Part shown: positions 49,699-59,347 of the stretch, one piece after another | Numbering within the stretch: position 1 is the stretch's first letter | Layout of the letters: each line of letters starts with the position of its first letter | Assembly (NCBI GenBank): GCA_946965045.2 | Contig: OX337231.1 | Location: forward strand, 2,418,001 to 2,482,000 | Direction of reading: 5' to 3' | DNA from: Epithemia pelagica | Lineage: Eukaryota > Bacillariophyta > Bacillariophyceae > Surirellales > Surirellaceae | DNA: 64,000 nucleotides | Translations under genes and position numbers: made by a program | The notes under the pieces: model-generated | Database searches by the model: none | What the model saw: only the letters and a program-made list of their open reading frames with translations | Told to the model about the DNA's origin: nothing

Positions 49699-52227
49699 CT
49701 ACGTATTGTTTCTCACATCTGCGACGACTTTCTCTATGAGAGCACAAGCCGTCGCAGGTGTCGTCTGTCTTAAAGCGATATTGATACGACGCACCGCATT
49801 CAGTGTCTGCATTTGCACAGCAGGATCAGCACTCATAGCTCTTTGCACCAGCTCGCCACAAGCAGACCATATGTTCGTTCCTATATTCAGTTCTGCAGTT
49901 CGACCAGCACTCTCCCTTGGCACTTGTTTCGCCTCTTCGATAGGCGTGTTGGCAGCGTTATTGGCGGGTAAAGACTCGTGAGCAGTAGCCCTCTCGTCTT
50001 GATCATAGTCCTCGGGAGTCTCAGGCTCATCATCCCCGTCATTATTCTCATACTCCGTTTCTTGTTTCGAAGCCTCCTTATCAACATCATCCACTATGTT
50101 ACCGGCATTTGTAGCACTCTTGCCATCTCCTTTCGAAGCTCCATCCTCGGAGGGCCCAGGCCTATTCTTTCGCGATTCCCGCCGTCGATCGTGTTCCTTC
50201 GCGACTCCCAATATGGGCACATACGTCTGGGTTTTTGGCTCATAGACGAAGGATTCCGAAAAATCCGGGAACCACAAACAAAATGTCTCTCGAAGGCATT
50301 TGATATTGGATAAATTATCGCGCCAGTCACCCGAAGTGCCGTATAGTGGTCCGTATGTGGCCATGAGATCTTTCATGGTTTCTCCAGAGAGTTTGAGTGG
50401 ATCCTCCATATGCTCTTCTTTCTCCTCAGGTGGCTTATCGGTTTCAGTTGCTTCTTCCCCATCACTTTCTTCCTCCTCAAGAAGACTTTTGGCTACCGTA
50501 TGAGCCTGTGCCCGTAATCTTGCAACTTGTCGTCGCTTCATCTCCCCCTCGACCCCCAATCTGGGTTCATAAGAGTTGGTTTGAGGATCATACACGAACG
50601 TCTTGGCAAAATCAGGGAACCAGCGACGAAACCTCGTGCGAATCGATTTCATATTTGACTCAGTATAATCACGATTTCGGGCATCAAAGTGCAACGGCCC
50701 GTACTTTTTCATGAGTTCTATCATGGCTGTTCGGGAAACGACATGAGTTTGACAAGCATATTTTCTTAGAGCCTCATCACTTTCATCGTCGCCCTCCGTC
50801 GTGGCATCCCCTAGAGAAGCAGTATCCTGTTCATCAGGCGGCTTGGTGGCCTTGGACTTTGAAGAAAGCAATTTCTGTACCTGATCCTTTTTCATCATTA
50901 CTTTCATTCTCGACTGTTCACGTCGCTGAAGTTCTTTCTCCACGCCAAGCCTGGGTTCATAGGTGTCTGTTTCGTGATTATACACAAACGACTCCGCAAA
51001 ATCGGGGAACCAGCGACGAAACCTCACCCGAATGGTTTTAACATTTGACTCAGTATAATCACGAAATCGGGCAGTAGAATGCAGCGGTCCGTACTTTTTC
51101 ATGAGTTCTATCATGGCTGCCGCTGGAATTGGAATGGCAAAAGATTGACGGGCGTGTTTTTCTAATGGCTCATCACTTTCACCGTCGTCCGTCGCGCAAT
51201 CCCCATCAGGCTGCTTCGTAGTCTTGGACTTTAAAGGCTGCTGTCTCAACTTCTGCGCCTTTTCCTTTTGCATCATTACTTTCATTCTCGACTGTTCACG
51301 TCGCTGAAGTTCTTTCTCCACGCCAAGCCTGGGTTCATAGGTGTCTGTTTCGTGATTATACACAAACGACTCCGCAAAATCGGGGAACCAGCGACGAAAC
51401 CTCATCCGAATGGATTGTACATTTGACTCAGTGTACTTGTAATCATGAAATCGGGCAGTAGAATGCAGCGGTCCGTACTTTTTCATGAGTTCTATCATGG
51501 CTGCCGCTGGAACAGCACAAGATTGACGGGCGTGTTTTCCTAATAACTCATCACTTTCACCGTCGTCCGAAGAGCCATCCCCATTAGACGGCTTGGTGGT
51601 CTTGGACCTTAAAGGTAGCTGTCTCAACCTCTGTGCCTGTTCCTTTTGCATCACTACTTTCATTCTCGACTGTTCACGTCGCTGAAGTTCTTTCTCCACG
51701 CCAAGCCTGGGTTCATAGGTGTCTGTTTCGTGATTATACACAAACGACTCAGCAAAATCGGGGAACCAGCGACGAAACCTCACCCGAATGGTTTTAACAT
51801 TTGACTCCGTGTACTTGTAATCACGAAATCGGGCAGTAGAATGCAGAGGTCCGTACTTTTTCATGAGTTCTATCATAGCTGCCGATGGAATTGGAATGGC
51901 ATGAGATTGACAGGCATACTTTTCTGATGGTTCATCACTTTCATTCATGAGATCCTCCATATTTTCGTCTGGGATAGAATCCACCCCGGCGGAAGGTGCA
52001 TTGTTATCATTATTATTTGTGTTGGTACTATTGTTGGTCTTGTTCTGGTCGGTCACCGCCGCCGAGTTACCTCTGAGAGAGGATAGCTTGGCAAGTGCTG
52101 GTTTCTTTCGACTACATAGTGGTGACTCTTCAAGAGCTCGCTTGGCCTTGTCCCTTCGTCTAGAGGTTTTCGTCTTCGTTGCAGTTTCAGAAGTAGCAAT
52201 AGCTGAAGCCGTCGTCGACAGCGACAT
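49699..52227 (-). CDS. Protein with five tandem copies of an unrecognised WFPDF domain
   Basis: Encodes 842 aa, single exon. After a Ser/Thr/Lys-rich start with a putative nuclear signal (SRRRDKAKR), five units follow of about 100-130 aa each. The core is AMIELMKKYGPLH...R, then DY.ESN...IR.RFRRWFPDF and FVY..ET..YEPRLGV, followed by a basic helical linker (KELQRREQSRMK) and a short acidic spacer (GESDE). Copies 1-3 are nearly identical, copy 4 is divergent and copy 5 (WRDNLSNIKCLRETFCLWFP) is most diverged. The C-terminal 60 residues form a separate helical segment (IWSACGELVQRAMSADPAVQ). The Arg/Trp-rich core followed by a basic helix suggests nucleic-acid binding, perhaps a Myb- or helicase-associated-like helical fold. 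This is inference. Confidence 0.7.
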   Translation of the reverse strand: MSLSTTASAIATSETATKTKTSRRRDKAKRALEESPLCSRKKPALAKLSSLRGNSAAVTDQNKTNNSTNTNNNDNNAPSAGVDSIPDENMEDLMNESDEPSEKYACQSHAIPIPSAAMIELMKKYGPLHSTARFRDYKYTESNVKTIRVRFRRWFPDFAESFVYNHETDTYEPRLGVEKELQRREQSRMKVVMQKEQAQRLRQLPLRSKTTKPSNGDGSSDDGESDELLGKHARQSCAVPAAAMIELMKKYGPLHSTARFHDYKYTESNVQSIRMRFRRWFPDFAESFVYNHETDTYEPRLGVEKELQRREQSRMKVMMQKEKAQKLRQQPLKSKTTKQPDGDCATDDGESDEPLEKHARQSFAIPIPAAAMIELMKKYGPLHSTARFRDYTESNVKTIRVRFRRWFPDFAESFVYNHETDTYEPRLGVEKELQRREQSRMKVMMKKDQVQKLLSSKSKATKPPDEQDTASLGDATTEGDDESDEALRKYACQTHVVSRTAMIELMKKYGPLHFDARNRDYTESNMKSIRTRFRRWFPDFAKTFVYDPQTNSYEPRLGVEGEMKRRQVARLRAQAHTVAKSLLEEEESDGEEATETDKPPEEKEEHMEDPLKLSGETMKDLMATYGPLYGTSGDWRDNLSNIKCLRETFCLWFPDFSESFVYEPKTQTYVPILGVAKEHDRRRESRKNRPGPSEDGASKGDGKSATNAGNIVDDVDKEASKQETEYENNDGDDEPETPEDYDQDERATAHESLPANNAANTPIEEAKQVPRESAGRTAELNIGTNIWSACGELVQRAMSADPAVQMQTLNAVRRINIALRQTTPATACALIEKVVADVRNNT
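50180..51885 (-). repeat. Five intragenic tandem repeats, period about 370-390 bp
   Basis: Units begin (minus strand) near 51885, 51500, 51120, 50735 and 50370 with the codons for AMIELMKKYGPL. The DNA of units 1-3 is almost identical over about 200 bp, for example ttcacgtcgctgaagttctt recurs at about 51672, 51295 and 50919 on the plus strand. Spacers differ more, which points to recent duplication or gene conversion acting on the domain. Confidence 0.85.
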
Positions 52228-53486
52228 TAGGAGTGTCCGTATTTATGGAGACTGGAGACGCATACCCAATTGTACTCCTGGCCACTTGCCATTAGCCATT
52301 AGCCATTACCTCGGTTTTGTTGGCCAAGTCGCGGTAAAATCGCACCTTCTGATGGCCATTTGACCGACAATTTTGCGATGACTAGAAATAGTCGACCTGG
52401 GTAGCTCCGTAGTAATTGGTAATGATCAGCGTCTTGAAAGTTATGTTGGCCGAATGGCCATCAGAATTTCTGGTAGGTAAGCTACGTACAGACCAGATTC
52501 GGCAATGGAATCATTCTAACTGCAACAGACCATATCTAGAGTAGTGTCTGCGAGTACCTACTAGCTAGAACAATGCAATCGAAGTAGATACGAAAGGCTA
52601 CTGGCAATAGAGTAGCTTGCCGTAGATGATACGGACTGTCTCTCTTGTGGTTGTCACTACATTGTGTAGAACAGAAAAGGGAAAGGATGAAAGCAGAGCC
52701 CATACCATGTAGGTCGACTTGAGGATGCCCCAGGAAAGAGGCATGTCCGGCAGGATCCCTTGCCAGCACCACCCATGTCACCAGTGGATCAACAACCAAC
52801 CATGGAGATGTATGGGGTAGGGGGTGAGTGTCTAATGATACAACAGTGTAGTCCAATTTAGAACTGTTCTACGGTTAGCCGGACTCTTTGCTTCCCTGTC
52901 GGTTTTAAACTAGCCATGTTGATTGATGAGGATTCATCTACTGGCAACCAATGGAAATATACAAGAACAAGGCAGACACTAGAGCTATACATTATACTGG
53001 GAGTAGGCAGAGAAGGTTGATACCTCTCATACGATAGCTACCAGAACAATCTTGTTTCTCGTCTGGTTCAAGGATCTCCCGGAACTCAAAGTATGTGGAT
53101 TGCCACCACGGAATGGTAAAGTGGGTGGTAGTTCTTGGTCGTCTTATTGTAGAATTGTAGTTGTAGTGGGGTGGATGGGGTGGGTGTTGGAAATGCGACT
53201 GAAGCAAGCGGCGGAACGCTCAACTCGTGACTGAAGAACGAGTTACCGGCCAATCTACCATAAACTCCGCCGCATTTCACGCAAGCACTATCAGTCCAAA
53301 GTCATGCCCATTGCCCATTGCGCATGCCTGACAAGGGAGAGCGACCTAATGGTGACCCCTTAGCCCTACGTCAGACTCGCAATCGTCAGTACCAAGTCAG
53401 TGCCAACGCACACCATATCTTTAGGCCCTACTACATTTCGTAATACATTTACTTAGTCATAATTTTTACAAACCATTCCCTTTTCA
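52228..53486. other. Gene-poor region
   Basis: About 1.26 kb with no supported gene. A short tandem gccattagccattagccatta occurs near 52290. Minus-strand ORFs near 52536-52856 and 52992-53280 have no domain and no homologue I can recognise. Confidence 0.45.
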
Positions 53487-54056
53487 ATGCCCAAGCAATC
53501 CAATCAAAGAACCGCAAGTACAGCGGCCAATAAGAGAGGCAAGAAACGACCCGCGAGAGTTCCACAATTGGTGTTGGAGGCGGCGGAAAAGGCTGGGGCC
53601 GTCCGTGAAAATTGTCCCGGGGAAGACCTGTGCATTATGCGAATGACATACGGAGACCCAGCTTGGAATGTCTTCAAGGAATGGATCGATCAATTGGATG
53701 CGGACCCTGGAGTGCTGGCAATTTTTGCTCCTTCCGCAGCCATTGCGAACACGGTACTGACGCCCGGCAACGGACTCGCCGTTCAAAACGAAGCCAATTC
53801 AATCATCAACCACTATGCTCCTCTGTTGGAAGCAGACTTTCCCAATCCTAACATACCGGGCCCTCTCGTCGCTCCCATTATGCCCATCAATGTTCATCAC
53901 GCCAAGATTGCCTTGAACGGAATTTTTGAGCGCATTCAGTCTATCCAAGATGCAAACTATCCTGTTCTTTCGAACCTTCCTTCTGGATCCTACATTTGCA
54001 ATGTTCTCATTCAGTGGGCAAATGTAGCCCACACGACGGCGCTCTTTAAGCCTTAG
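53487..54056 (+). CDS. Hypothetical protein, 189 aa
   Basis: Single exon. A basic Ser/Lys/Arg-rich start (residues 1-27) is followed by a compact, mostly helical, well-mixed sequence. It has GDPAWNVFKEWIDQLDADPG, a hydrophobic AIFAPSAAIANTVL and a Pro-rich turn PNIPGPLVAPIMPINVHH. Normal composition and length suggest a real gene. No family recognised, no signal peptide or membrane segment. Confidence 0.5.
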   Translation: MPKQSNQRTASTAANKRGKKRPARVPQLVLEAAEKAGAVRENCPGEDLCIMRMTYGDPAWNVFKEWIDQLDADPGVLAIFAPSAAIANTVLTPGNGLAVQNEANSIINHYAPLLEADFPNPNIPGPLVAPIMPINVHHAKIALNGIFERIQSIQDANYPVLSNLPSGSYICNVLIQWANVAHTTALFKP

Positions 54057-54652
54057 CGAGAGGAAAGGTCTTACTCGGACACGTCTGGTATTGCAAAGCA
54101 GAGGGAGAACAGTCAAACTTGAGAAGGAGTTTAGTTCGGCATCTCAAAGCCCCCTTGGCTTGGCAAAGATTCAGTTTCGTTCGTCACCAGCCCATCGACT
54201 CCTCCAACGTTTTCAAGGCGGCGGAAAGAAGGAACAACAGGCAGAGGCCTCTTCCACAAATCCAACATCGGATACGCATACCAAGCCCAAAAGCCAAAGG
54301 AGCTTTGCTTCACTCAAAAACTTGACATCTCCTTTGTGACGACGGGTAGTTTTCACGCATCGAAGCCAGAGATAGTCTTTTCCTTTTTCAGCAAGACACA
54401 GTCCCTCTTGGTTAATAAGGCCTACTACAGAACGAGAAATTTTAGGCCAATGCTTACAAGTCGCCAATGACATCGCGCCAACATTCCTCTAGCTAGGGCC
54501 CAACAATCCGCAAATTACGGTAGTAGACCCTATTCTACGCATACTTCGGGTGGGCGGGCTGATCCGACTCGCGCGCACTCCTGTCCAATGCTACCCCAGC
54601 TACCTCTTCTTCCTTGACAAGTCGTCATAGTGCGAACTATATTTCCTTTGCC
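54057..54652. other. Intergenic region
   Basis: About 600 bp. A short ORF at 54091-54339 overlaps no recognisable domain. No RNA gene or repeat seen. Confidence 0.4.
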
Positions 54653-55621
54653 ATGATGATGATCGTATTATTCTTTTTCGTGCAAGTATCCAAGCAGTTT
54701 TCCGTGCCGCCCTGTAGCGTATGGACGAGGCATCGAGGATGGAATAGTCCGACGTCGTCTGTGAAGCATCAAAACTTTTGTTCGGCACAGGATAGCGTGA
54801 CGAGAGCCAAGGAGGCCTTCTCCAAACTGGCCATTTCCACTCGGACCTGGAGGCGATTTGAACACGTGGTGGAACTTGTCGTGCAAGCACAAGGTGACCA
54901 AGAATGCCAATCCTTTGTGGACGTGGGGACAGATCATGGAATACTCGCGCTAGGAATGGCGTTGACAGGATGTTTTGACAAGGTGATTGGAGTTGATGCC
55001 TCGGCGGAAGCTCTAGAAGAAGGCGGACTCAAGTTACAGCAAAAGCTGCTAGACATCCACAAACCAACTGTGGAGCAATCTCTGGTTGACTTTCGTTGCG
55101 GCGACGGCCTCACTGCACTGGAGCCTAAGGAAGCCGATGTGGTATGTATTGCAGGAATGGGAGTCGTCACCATGGCGGACATTCTTTGTTCCAGAAAGGA
55201 TCCACCACCTCTTCTTTTGGACGAATTGCAAAGCAGTGCCTTGGTCCTTCAACCAACCAATACCAAACCTCGTAATCTTTGTTTGTTGTATCAAGCCCTT
55301 CATAACATTGGGTGGATGCCCCAACAAGAACGGATCCAGTACATATCCGGGCGGTGGTATATCACGTCCTTGTTCTATCGTCAGCGTTCGGTCCAATCCG
55401 TCATCCACAACAACAACGACGACAATCGACAAGTAGAACCAATTGTGCCATGCTCACTTGTTGCTCAAGATGATCCGGCGACAGACAAGTCGGAATCTTT
55501 CACGCTTCTCCGTCAGTATGTACAACACCACCGAAATTGGATACAAAGTAATCAGAAATATTCTGGAAATAGGCCGACGGAGGGTGAAATCCACTGGCAT
55601 GAATACTTTAATCACTTTTGA
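54653..55621 (+). CDS. TrmK-like tRNA (adenine-N1) methyltransferase, probably organellar
   Basis: Encodes 322 aa from the ATG at 54653; the frame to 54614 lacks ATG. A hydrophobic start (MMMIVLFFFVQVSKQFSVPP) could be a signal peptide with an AFAP-like Phe. The methyltransferase domain has FVDVGTDHGILALGMALTG near residue 93 (motif I), VIGVDASAEALEEG (motif II), FRCGDGLTALEPKEAD and VVCIAGMGVVTMADIL (motif IV). The DVGTDHG and AGMG motifs are those of bacterial TrmK/DUF633, which methylates A22 of tRNAs with SAM. In a eukaryote this suggests a plastid or mitochondrial tRNA enzyme of bacterial ancestry. The C-terminal part after NNNDDNRQ is extended. Confidence 0.72.
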   Translation: MMMIVLFFFVQVSKQFSVPPCSVWTRHRGWNSPTSSVKHQNFCSAQDSVTRAKEAFSKLAISTRTWRRFEHVVELVVQAQGDQECQSFVDVGTDHGILALGMALTGCFDKVIGVDASAEALEEGGLKLQQKLLDIHKPTVEQSLVDFRCGDGLTALEPKEADVVCIAGMGVVTMADILCSRKDPPPLLLDELQSSALVLQPTNTKPRNLCLLYQALHNIGWMPQQERIQYISGRWYITSLFYRQRSVQSVIHNNNDDNRQVEPIVPCSLVAQDDPATDKSESFTLLRQYVQHHRNWIQSNQKYSGNRPTEGEIHWHEYFNHF

Positions 55622-55827
55622 TGACACTCATCAATGGACGATGCCACAGTAGATTCTTTGGAATCTTGGTATTGGCCTGTTTTGTGTGCCTACGACTATC
55701 CAATTGTACGGCTTCGTCTTTGAGCATGATCGTATGCGCCACTGTTCTGTTCTAAAGTGTAACTGTTCACTACTACCTACGTAGCATTTGTTTTACAAGG
55801 GTACCTTTGAACTGAAGAGACTGAGTT

Positions 55828-55888
55828 TTGGTATCATTTATTGTCAAGAGACGTTCCGGCTCTGAAACGCCTCTGTCATTCATACCAA
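55828..55888 (-). promoter_or_regulatory. Candidate SECIS element (selenocysteine insertion hairpin)
   Basis: In the 3' UTR of the thioredoxin reductase, about 130 nt after the stop. On the minus strand helix I is ttggtat/ataccaa (7 bp). An internal loop follows, with the quartet strands atgac and tgac. Helix II is agaggcgtt/aacgtctct (9 bp, one G-U) and the apical loop is tcagagccgg. The 5' atga and 3' tga give the tandem GA pairs that define SECIS elements. The usual unpaired AA in the 5' part of the apical loop is not obvious, so this is a non-canonical form. Confidence 0.65.
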
Positions 55889-56014
55889 GTCCCACACATG
55901 CCTCAACCGTCATGTACATTCACTGGAGTGGACTCTTGTCCACTTCATAGCCCTTCGAGAAAGCCTGGAAGACAAAAATTGATTTCGTCTCCAGACTAAT
56001 GTTCATCGAAGGGC

Positions 56015-58152
56015 TTAGCCTCAGCAGCCCCCAGCAGCAGCATCTTCTCCGCTGCTTTTTGTGACGGAAAGCGTCACAATCTCCTCTGAACTCGTGGGAT
56101 GAATTCCTACCGTATCGGTCAAACCCTTGAAAGTCAGACCTTGTTTCATGGCAACGCCATAACCCTGCATGACCTCGCCAGCGTTTGGACCCACGAAATG
56201 CATACCAAGGACATTTTCTTGCGGAGTTTTGTCTACAATCACTTTGGTATAGGCAAAGCTATGTCCGCGACCAAGCGAGAGGGACCACTCGAGTGGAAGG
56301 AACTCACGGTGATACACTTCAATGGCATCTTCGCCAAACTTTTCGATTGCTTCGTCTTCTGAATATCCAACACAAGAATACTCAATCGGGGTAAAGACTG
56401 TTGTACAGACGTTTCGGTAATCCATGGGTTCCTTAGACCCACCAAACAGGCGACGAGAAAGCAAGATTCCGGCTTGAATCGCCACTGGAGTGAGCTCAGG
56501 TGTGCCATCAAGAACATCTCCGACTGCGTATACGTTGGGACACTTTGTTTGTTCGTATTTGCCCAATATACGCTTGTTTTTCGGGTTCACTTCCACTCCA
56601 ATCTTTTCTAAACCGAGCTTGTCGGTATCCGCTTGTCTCCCAATCGCAGTCAGAACAGTGTTGTACGTGTCCTGCGAACCATCCGAAAAGGTCACTTTGA
56701 TTTCTCCCGATTCCACCTTTTCAAGCTTGGAAGGAGAAACTTGCCGTTTGAACTGAACACCATGGTCTTGCATGTACTCATCAATCTTGTCAGCACACTG
56801 GCGGTCAAACCCACGCAACAAGATACTACGAACGGCAACAGTCACATCAAGTCCAAGGCCTGCAAGGAAACCAGCGCATTCCAAACTAATGTAGGAAGCA
56901 CCGATGCAGAGAGTTTTTCCTGGACTCGACTCCAAGGAGAAAACATCATCCGATGAAATGGCCAAGTCTCCTCCCTCACAGTCTAGCGGGGTAGGACGAC
57001 CACCCGTGGCAATGAGAAACCGAGAGGCAGTAAATGTATCCACCTTTCCCTTTTTATCAACAACTTCCACGGTATGCTCGTCAACAAATTTTGCGAGCTT
57101 GTTCTGATATGACACCTCTTTTTCTCCTGTTTCACGAAATAGACGGTGAGAAATGTCCCACATCTCACTCTCCTATCAATAGCCACGAGTCTGTCTGCAC
57201 AACTTACGTAAGCGAACTCGGTATTTGAAGTTCAGTCCACGAATATAATTTTGGATGTTCTCTCTGATTACACTCCAATGAATGTTCGTAGACGTTTCTG
57301 CAAGAAGGCCGTCAGGACCAGGACCCTTGTCTGATTTTGCTTCGATTCCAAAGAACGACGCATCCTTTTTGAAAGCCTCGTTCAACAGGCTCCCTGCATG
57401 AAAGAGCTTCTTTGGAATACATCCGACGTTGACGCAAGTGCCACCTAGTCCCCACGTTGTACCTTTGGGTGAAGGCTTCACAAAGTCAAGACAAGCGACT
57501 TTGGCGCCCAACTCGGCAGCCTCTTTGGATGCCTGACAAGAAGCAAATTATCATATGCACCTGTGAGAAAAATAAGGGAAAGTTGTTTCGTGACAGGATC
57601 CAAGAAACGACTTACAGCCATTCCACCAGAGCCACCGCCAATGACAATCAAGTCATAGTCGTAGCCATGGTCAGCAGTGTAACCATCTGCTTCCATTTCA
57701 ATGCCATTGGTGTCCTTCTCTTCGCAAGGGGCCATGAACGATCGGCACCACGCAAGTGTATCATCATGACCACCAAGGAAGGCCTCAATATCTTCAGCTT
57801 TGGGATCTGGTCCCTGGTTTCCAAAATTGTTGGTTTCGCAAGGTTTTTCCAACCAGCAAAAGGGCGATGTCGCATGATCCTTGACGCGAGGGTCGGTAAA
57901 TTGGCTTTTGAGACCGGATTCGAGAAGCCATTTCCGGTACGAAGTTCGATCCACAAATTCATGAGGAATAATTTCAATACGCGTGGGAAACAAGACTGTG
58001 AGGGATCGCAGAATGTTCAAAACTCGAGTGTAAAACCCGCCTGCAAAATCACAAAACCACCAAGTGAGAATAATGGGAATGTGATTGACGGCACACAAAG
58101 AATCACACTCTCAAAAACAGCCAATCGAATCCATGTAACCTACAGCTCCCAT
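56015..58152 (-). CDS. Selenocysteine-containing thioredoxin reductase with N-terminal thioredoxin-fold domain
   Basis: Exons (minus): 58152-58140 (13 nt coding), 58040-57616, 57532-57208 and 57126-56015; introns 99, 83 and 81 nt. 624 aa including Sec. Residues 5-130 resemble a glutaredoxin-like fold (NILRSLTVLFPTRIEIIPHE, TSPFCWLEKP, FLGGHDDTLAW) but have no CxxC. The FAD site is DLIVIGGGSGGMA near 134, the redox disulfide CVNVGC at 179-184, NADPH-binding GASYISLECAG, and the partner-site GIHPTSSEE. The reading frame reaches GGC TGC TGA GGC TAA. TGA read as Sec gives the Gly-Cys-Sec-Gly tail of animal-type large thioredoxin reductases, and a SECIS-like hairpin follows. The enzyme uses NADPH to reduce thioredoxin; the extra domain recalls thioredoxin-glutathione reductases. 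Probably cytosolic, as no presequence is evident. Confidence 0.88.
56021..56023 (-). other. In-frame UGA, probable selenocysteine codon
   Basis: The TGA lies between TGC and GGC TAA, exactly at the penultimate residue where animal-type thioredoxin reductases carry Sec. An ordinary gene finder would stop here and call the protein two residues short. Confidence 0.85.
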
Positions 58153-58556
58153 AGCCTGCTATATGCACCGTCTTTCGAGAGACGGATGCCATTGTGGATA
58201 TATTCGGATGCCGTTGCCTGGTCTGCCTCAACACAACAACGACGATCTTGGACGAACATGAGAGCATTGACCTCCATCCAAGACGCGACGTTCGGGGTCG
58301 CGTATCACGAATCACGAATCCTATGCGCGGTGCGCGGTTCGTTGCGCATGCTCGCAGGCGGATGAAAGATGGCGCGAAAATCAAAGGGGGAGCTATGTCC
58401 ACTAATGTGTTTCCCTTTCCCATAGAGGCGAAGGAGTACCTTCCGTTGGAACGATGTAAGGAGAAGACTACAGGAGAGAGTGACTGCCTTGTTTCCAAAG
58501 AAGCAAATTAAACGATCTCGCTAATCTAATCTCACATAATATCTAGGTAGCTTCAT
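58153..58556. other. Intergenic region
   Basis: About 400 bp between the PAS gene stop and the thioredoxin reductase start, both on the minus strand. A short gcgcggtgcgcggttcgttgc-like GC-rich stretch lies near 58325-58345. No gene seen. Confidence 0.4.
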
Positions 58557-59347
58557 TTACATTTTCATTTCTTGAAGAACACCAACAAAGTGGCTGATTT
58601 GGTTGCCTTCGTAGATTGGGCCCACTCGAACACGGTTGCGGAATCGACGGCCATCTTTTGTATAATTTATGAGGACAGTACCCGCCTCCTCACCTTTTAG
58701 GAGATTGGATATCAGACCTGTTGCGGCAAGCTGATCAGTCTCTGGACCGCGCAAGAGATCACCCAGAGATTTCCCTTTTGATTCTCCCAGTGTATAGCCA
58801 CAGAGGTTTTCCCATGCTGTGTTCACGTCGACAACTCGGAATGGGGCCACTTTCTCCGTCACGACAATTGCTCGGTTTGATTGAAGGCGGGTGTCTTGCA
58901 GTGTCCTCGGTAAAGGAGCCGTGTCTGTATGTTCCGGAAGTTGCTCTTGTCGTACTTTGAGCTGTCGTTTGCTCTCTCGTATCTGAGCTTGCATCAATGG
59001 GTCAGTCAACACACTAAACCTCCACGCTTCCTCGTCGGACGCTTGGTCATGTGTAAACGAAAGACCATAGACCAGTTCGCTATGCTTATCGTCATCCTGT
59101 AAGATGTATAGAAAAGTTAGATGCCATCACGCACATATGCGAAATGCGAACAAGTTACTCTCCAATGCGCAAGGCCGTATGACAGTTCTTGGCTTACCTC
59201 CATGGCCATGGAATGGAAGACTTTGGCCACCTCTTCGCTTCTCAGTTGCGCTTCGGATGCAGACACGGTCGTCCGAGGAACTGTCGCCGTTGTCGCAAAC
59301 ATCCGACGGGCTATGGTCGAAGATCGAAGCAATCGTGACATCATCAT
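58557..59347 (-). CDS. LOV-like PAS-domain protein lacking the photoactive Cys
   Basis: Exons (minus) 59347-59198 and 59096-58557, intron 101 nt with donor GTAAGC; 229 aa. The N-terminus (MMMSRLLRSSTIARRMFATT) is Arg/Ser-rich and could be a mitochondrial presequence. The C-terminal 115 residues form a PAS domain with VVDVNTAWENLCGYTLGES, GKSLGDLLRGPETD, then TVLINYTKDGRRFRNRVRVG and ISHFVGVLQEM. The spacing W..LCGY...E..G..L..L.GP.TD is LOV-like. The position of the flavin-adduct Cys (GRNCRFLQ) is occupied by GKSLGDLL. A redox, ligand-binding or Cys-less LOV function is possible. No output domain follows. Confidence 0.7.

Noticed and set aside
54091-54339. 82-codon ORF downstream of the hypothetical gene
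   Set aside because: Low-complexity Ser/Lys/Gln composition, overlapping alternative frames equally open, no recognisable feature.
57173-57207. Short 35-nt intron between thioredoxin reductase exons 3 and 4
   Set aside because: Too short and wrong phase; the acceptor at 57127 gives an 81-nt intron and the conserved YRVRLREKEVSY.
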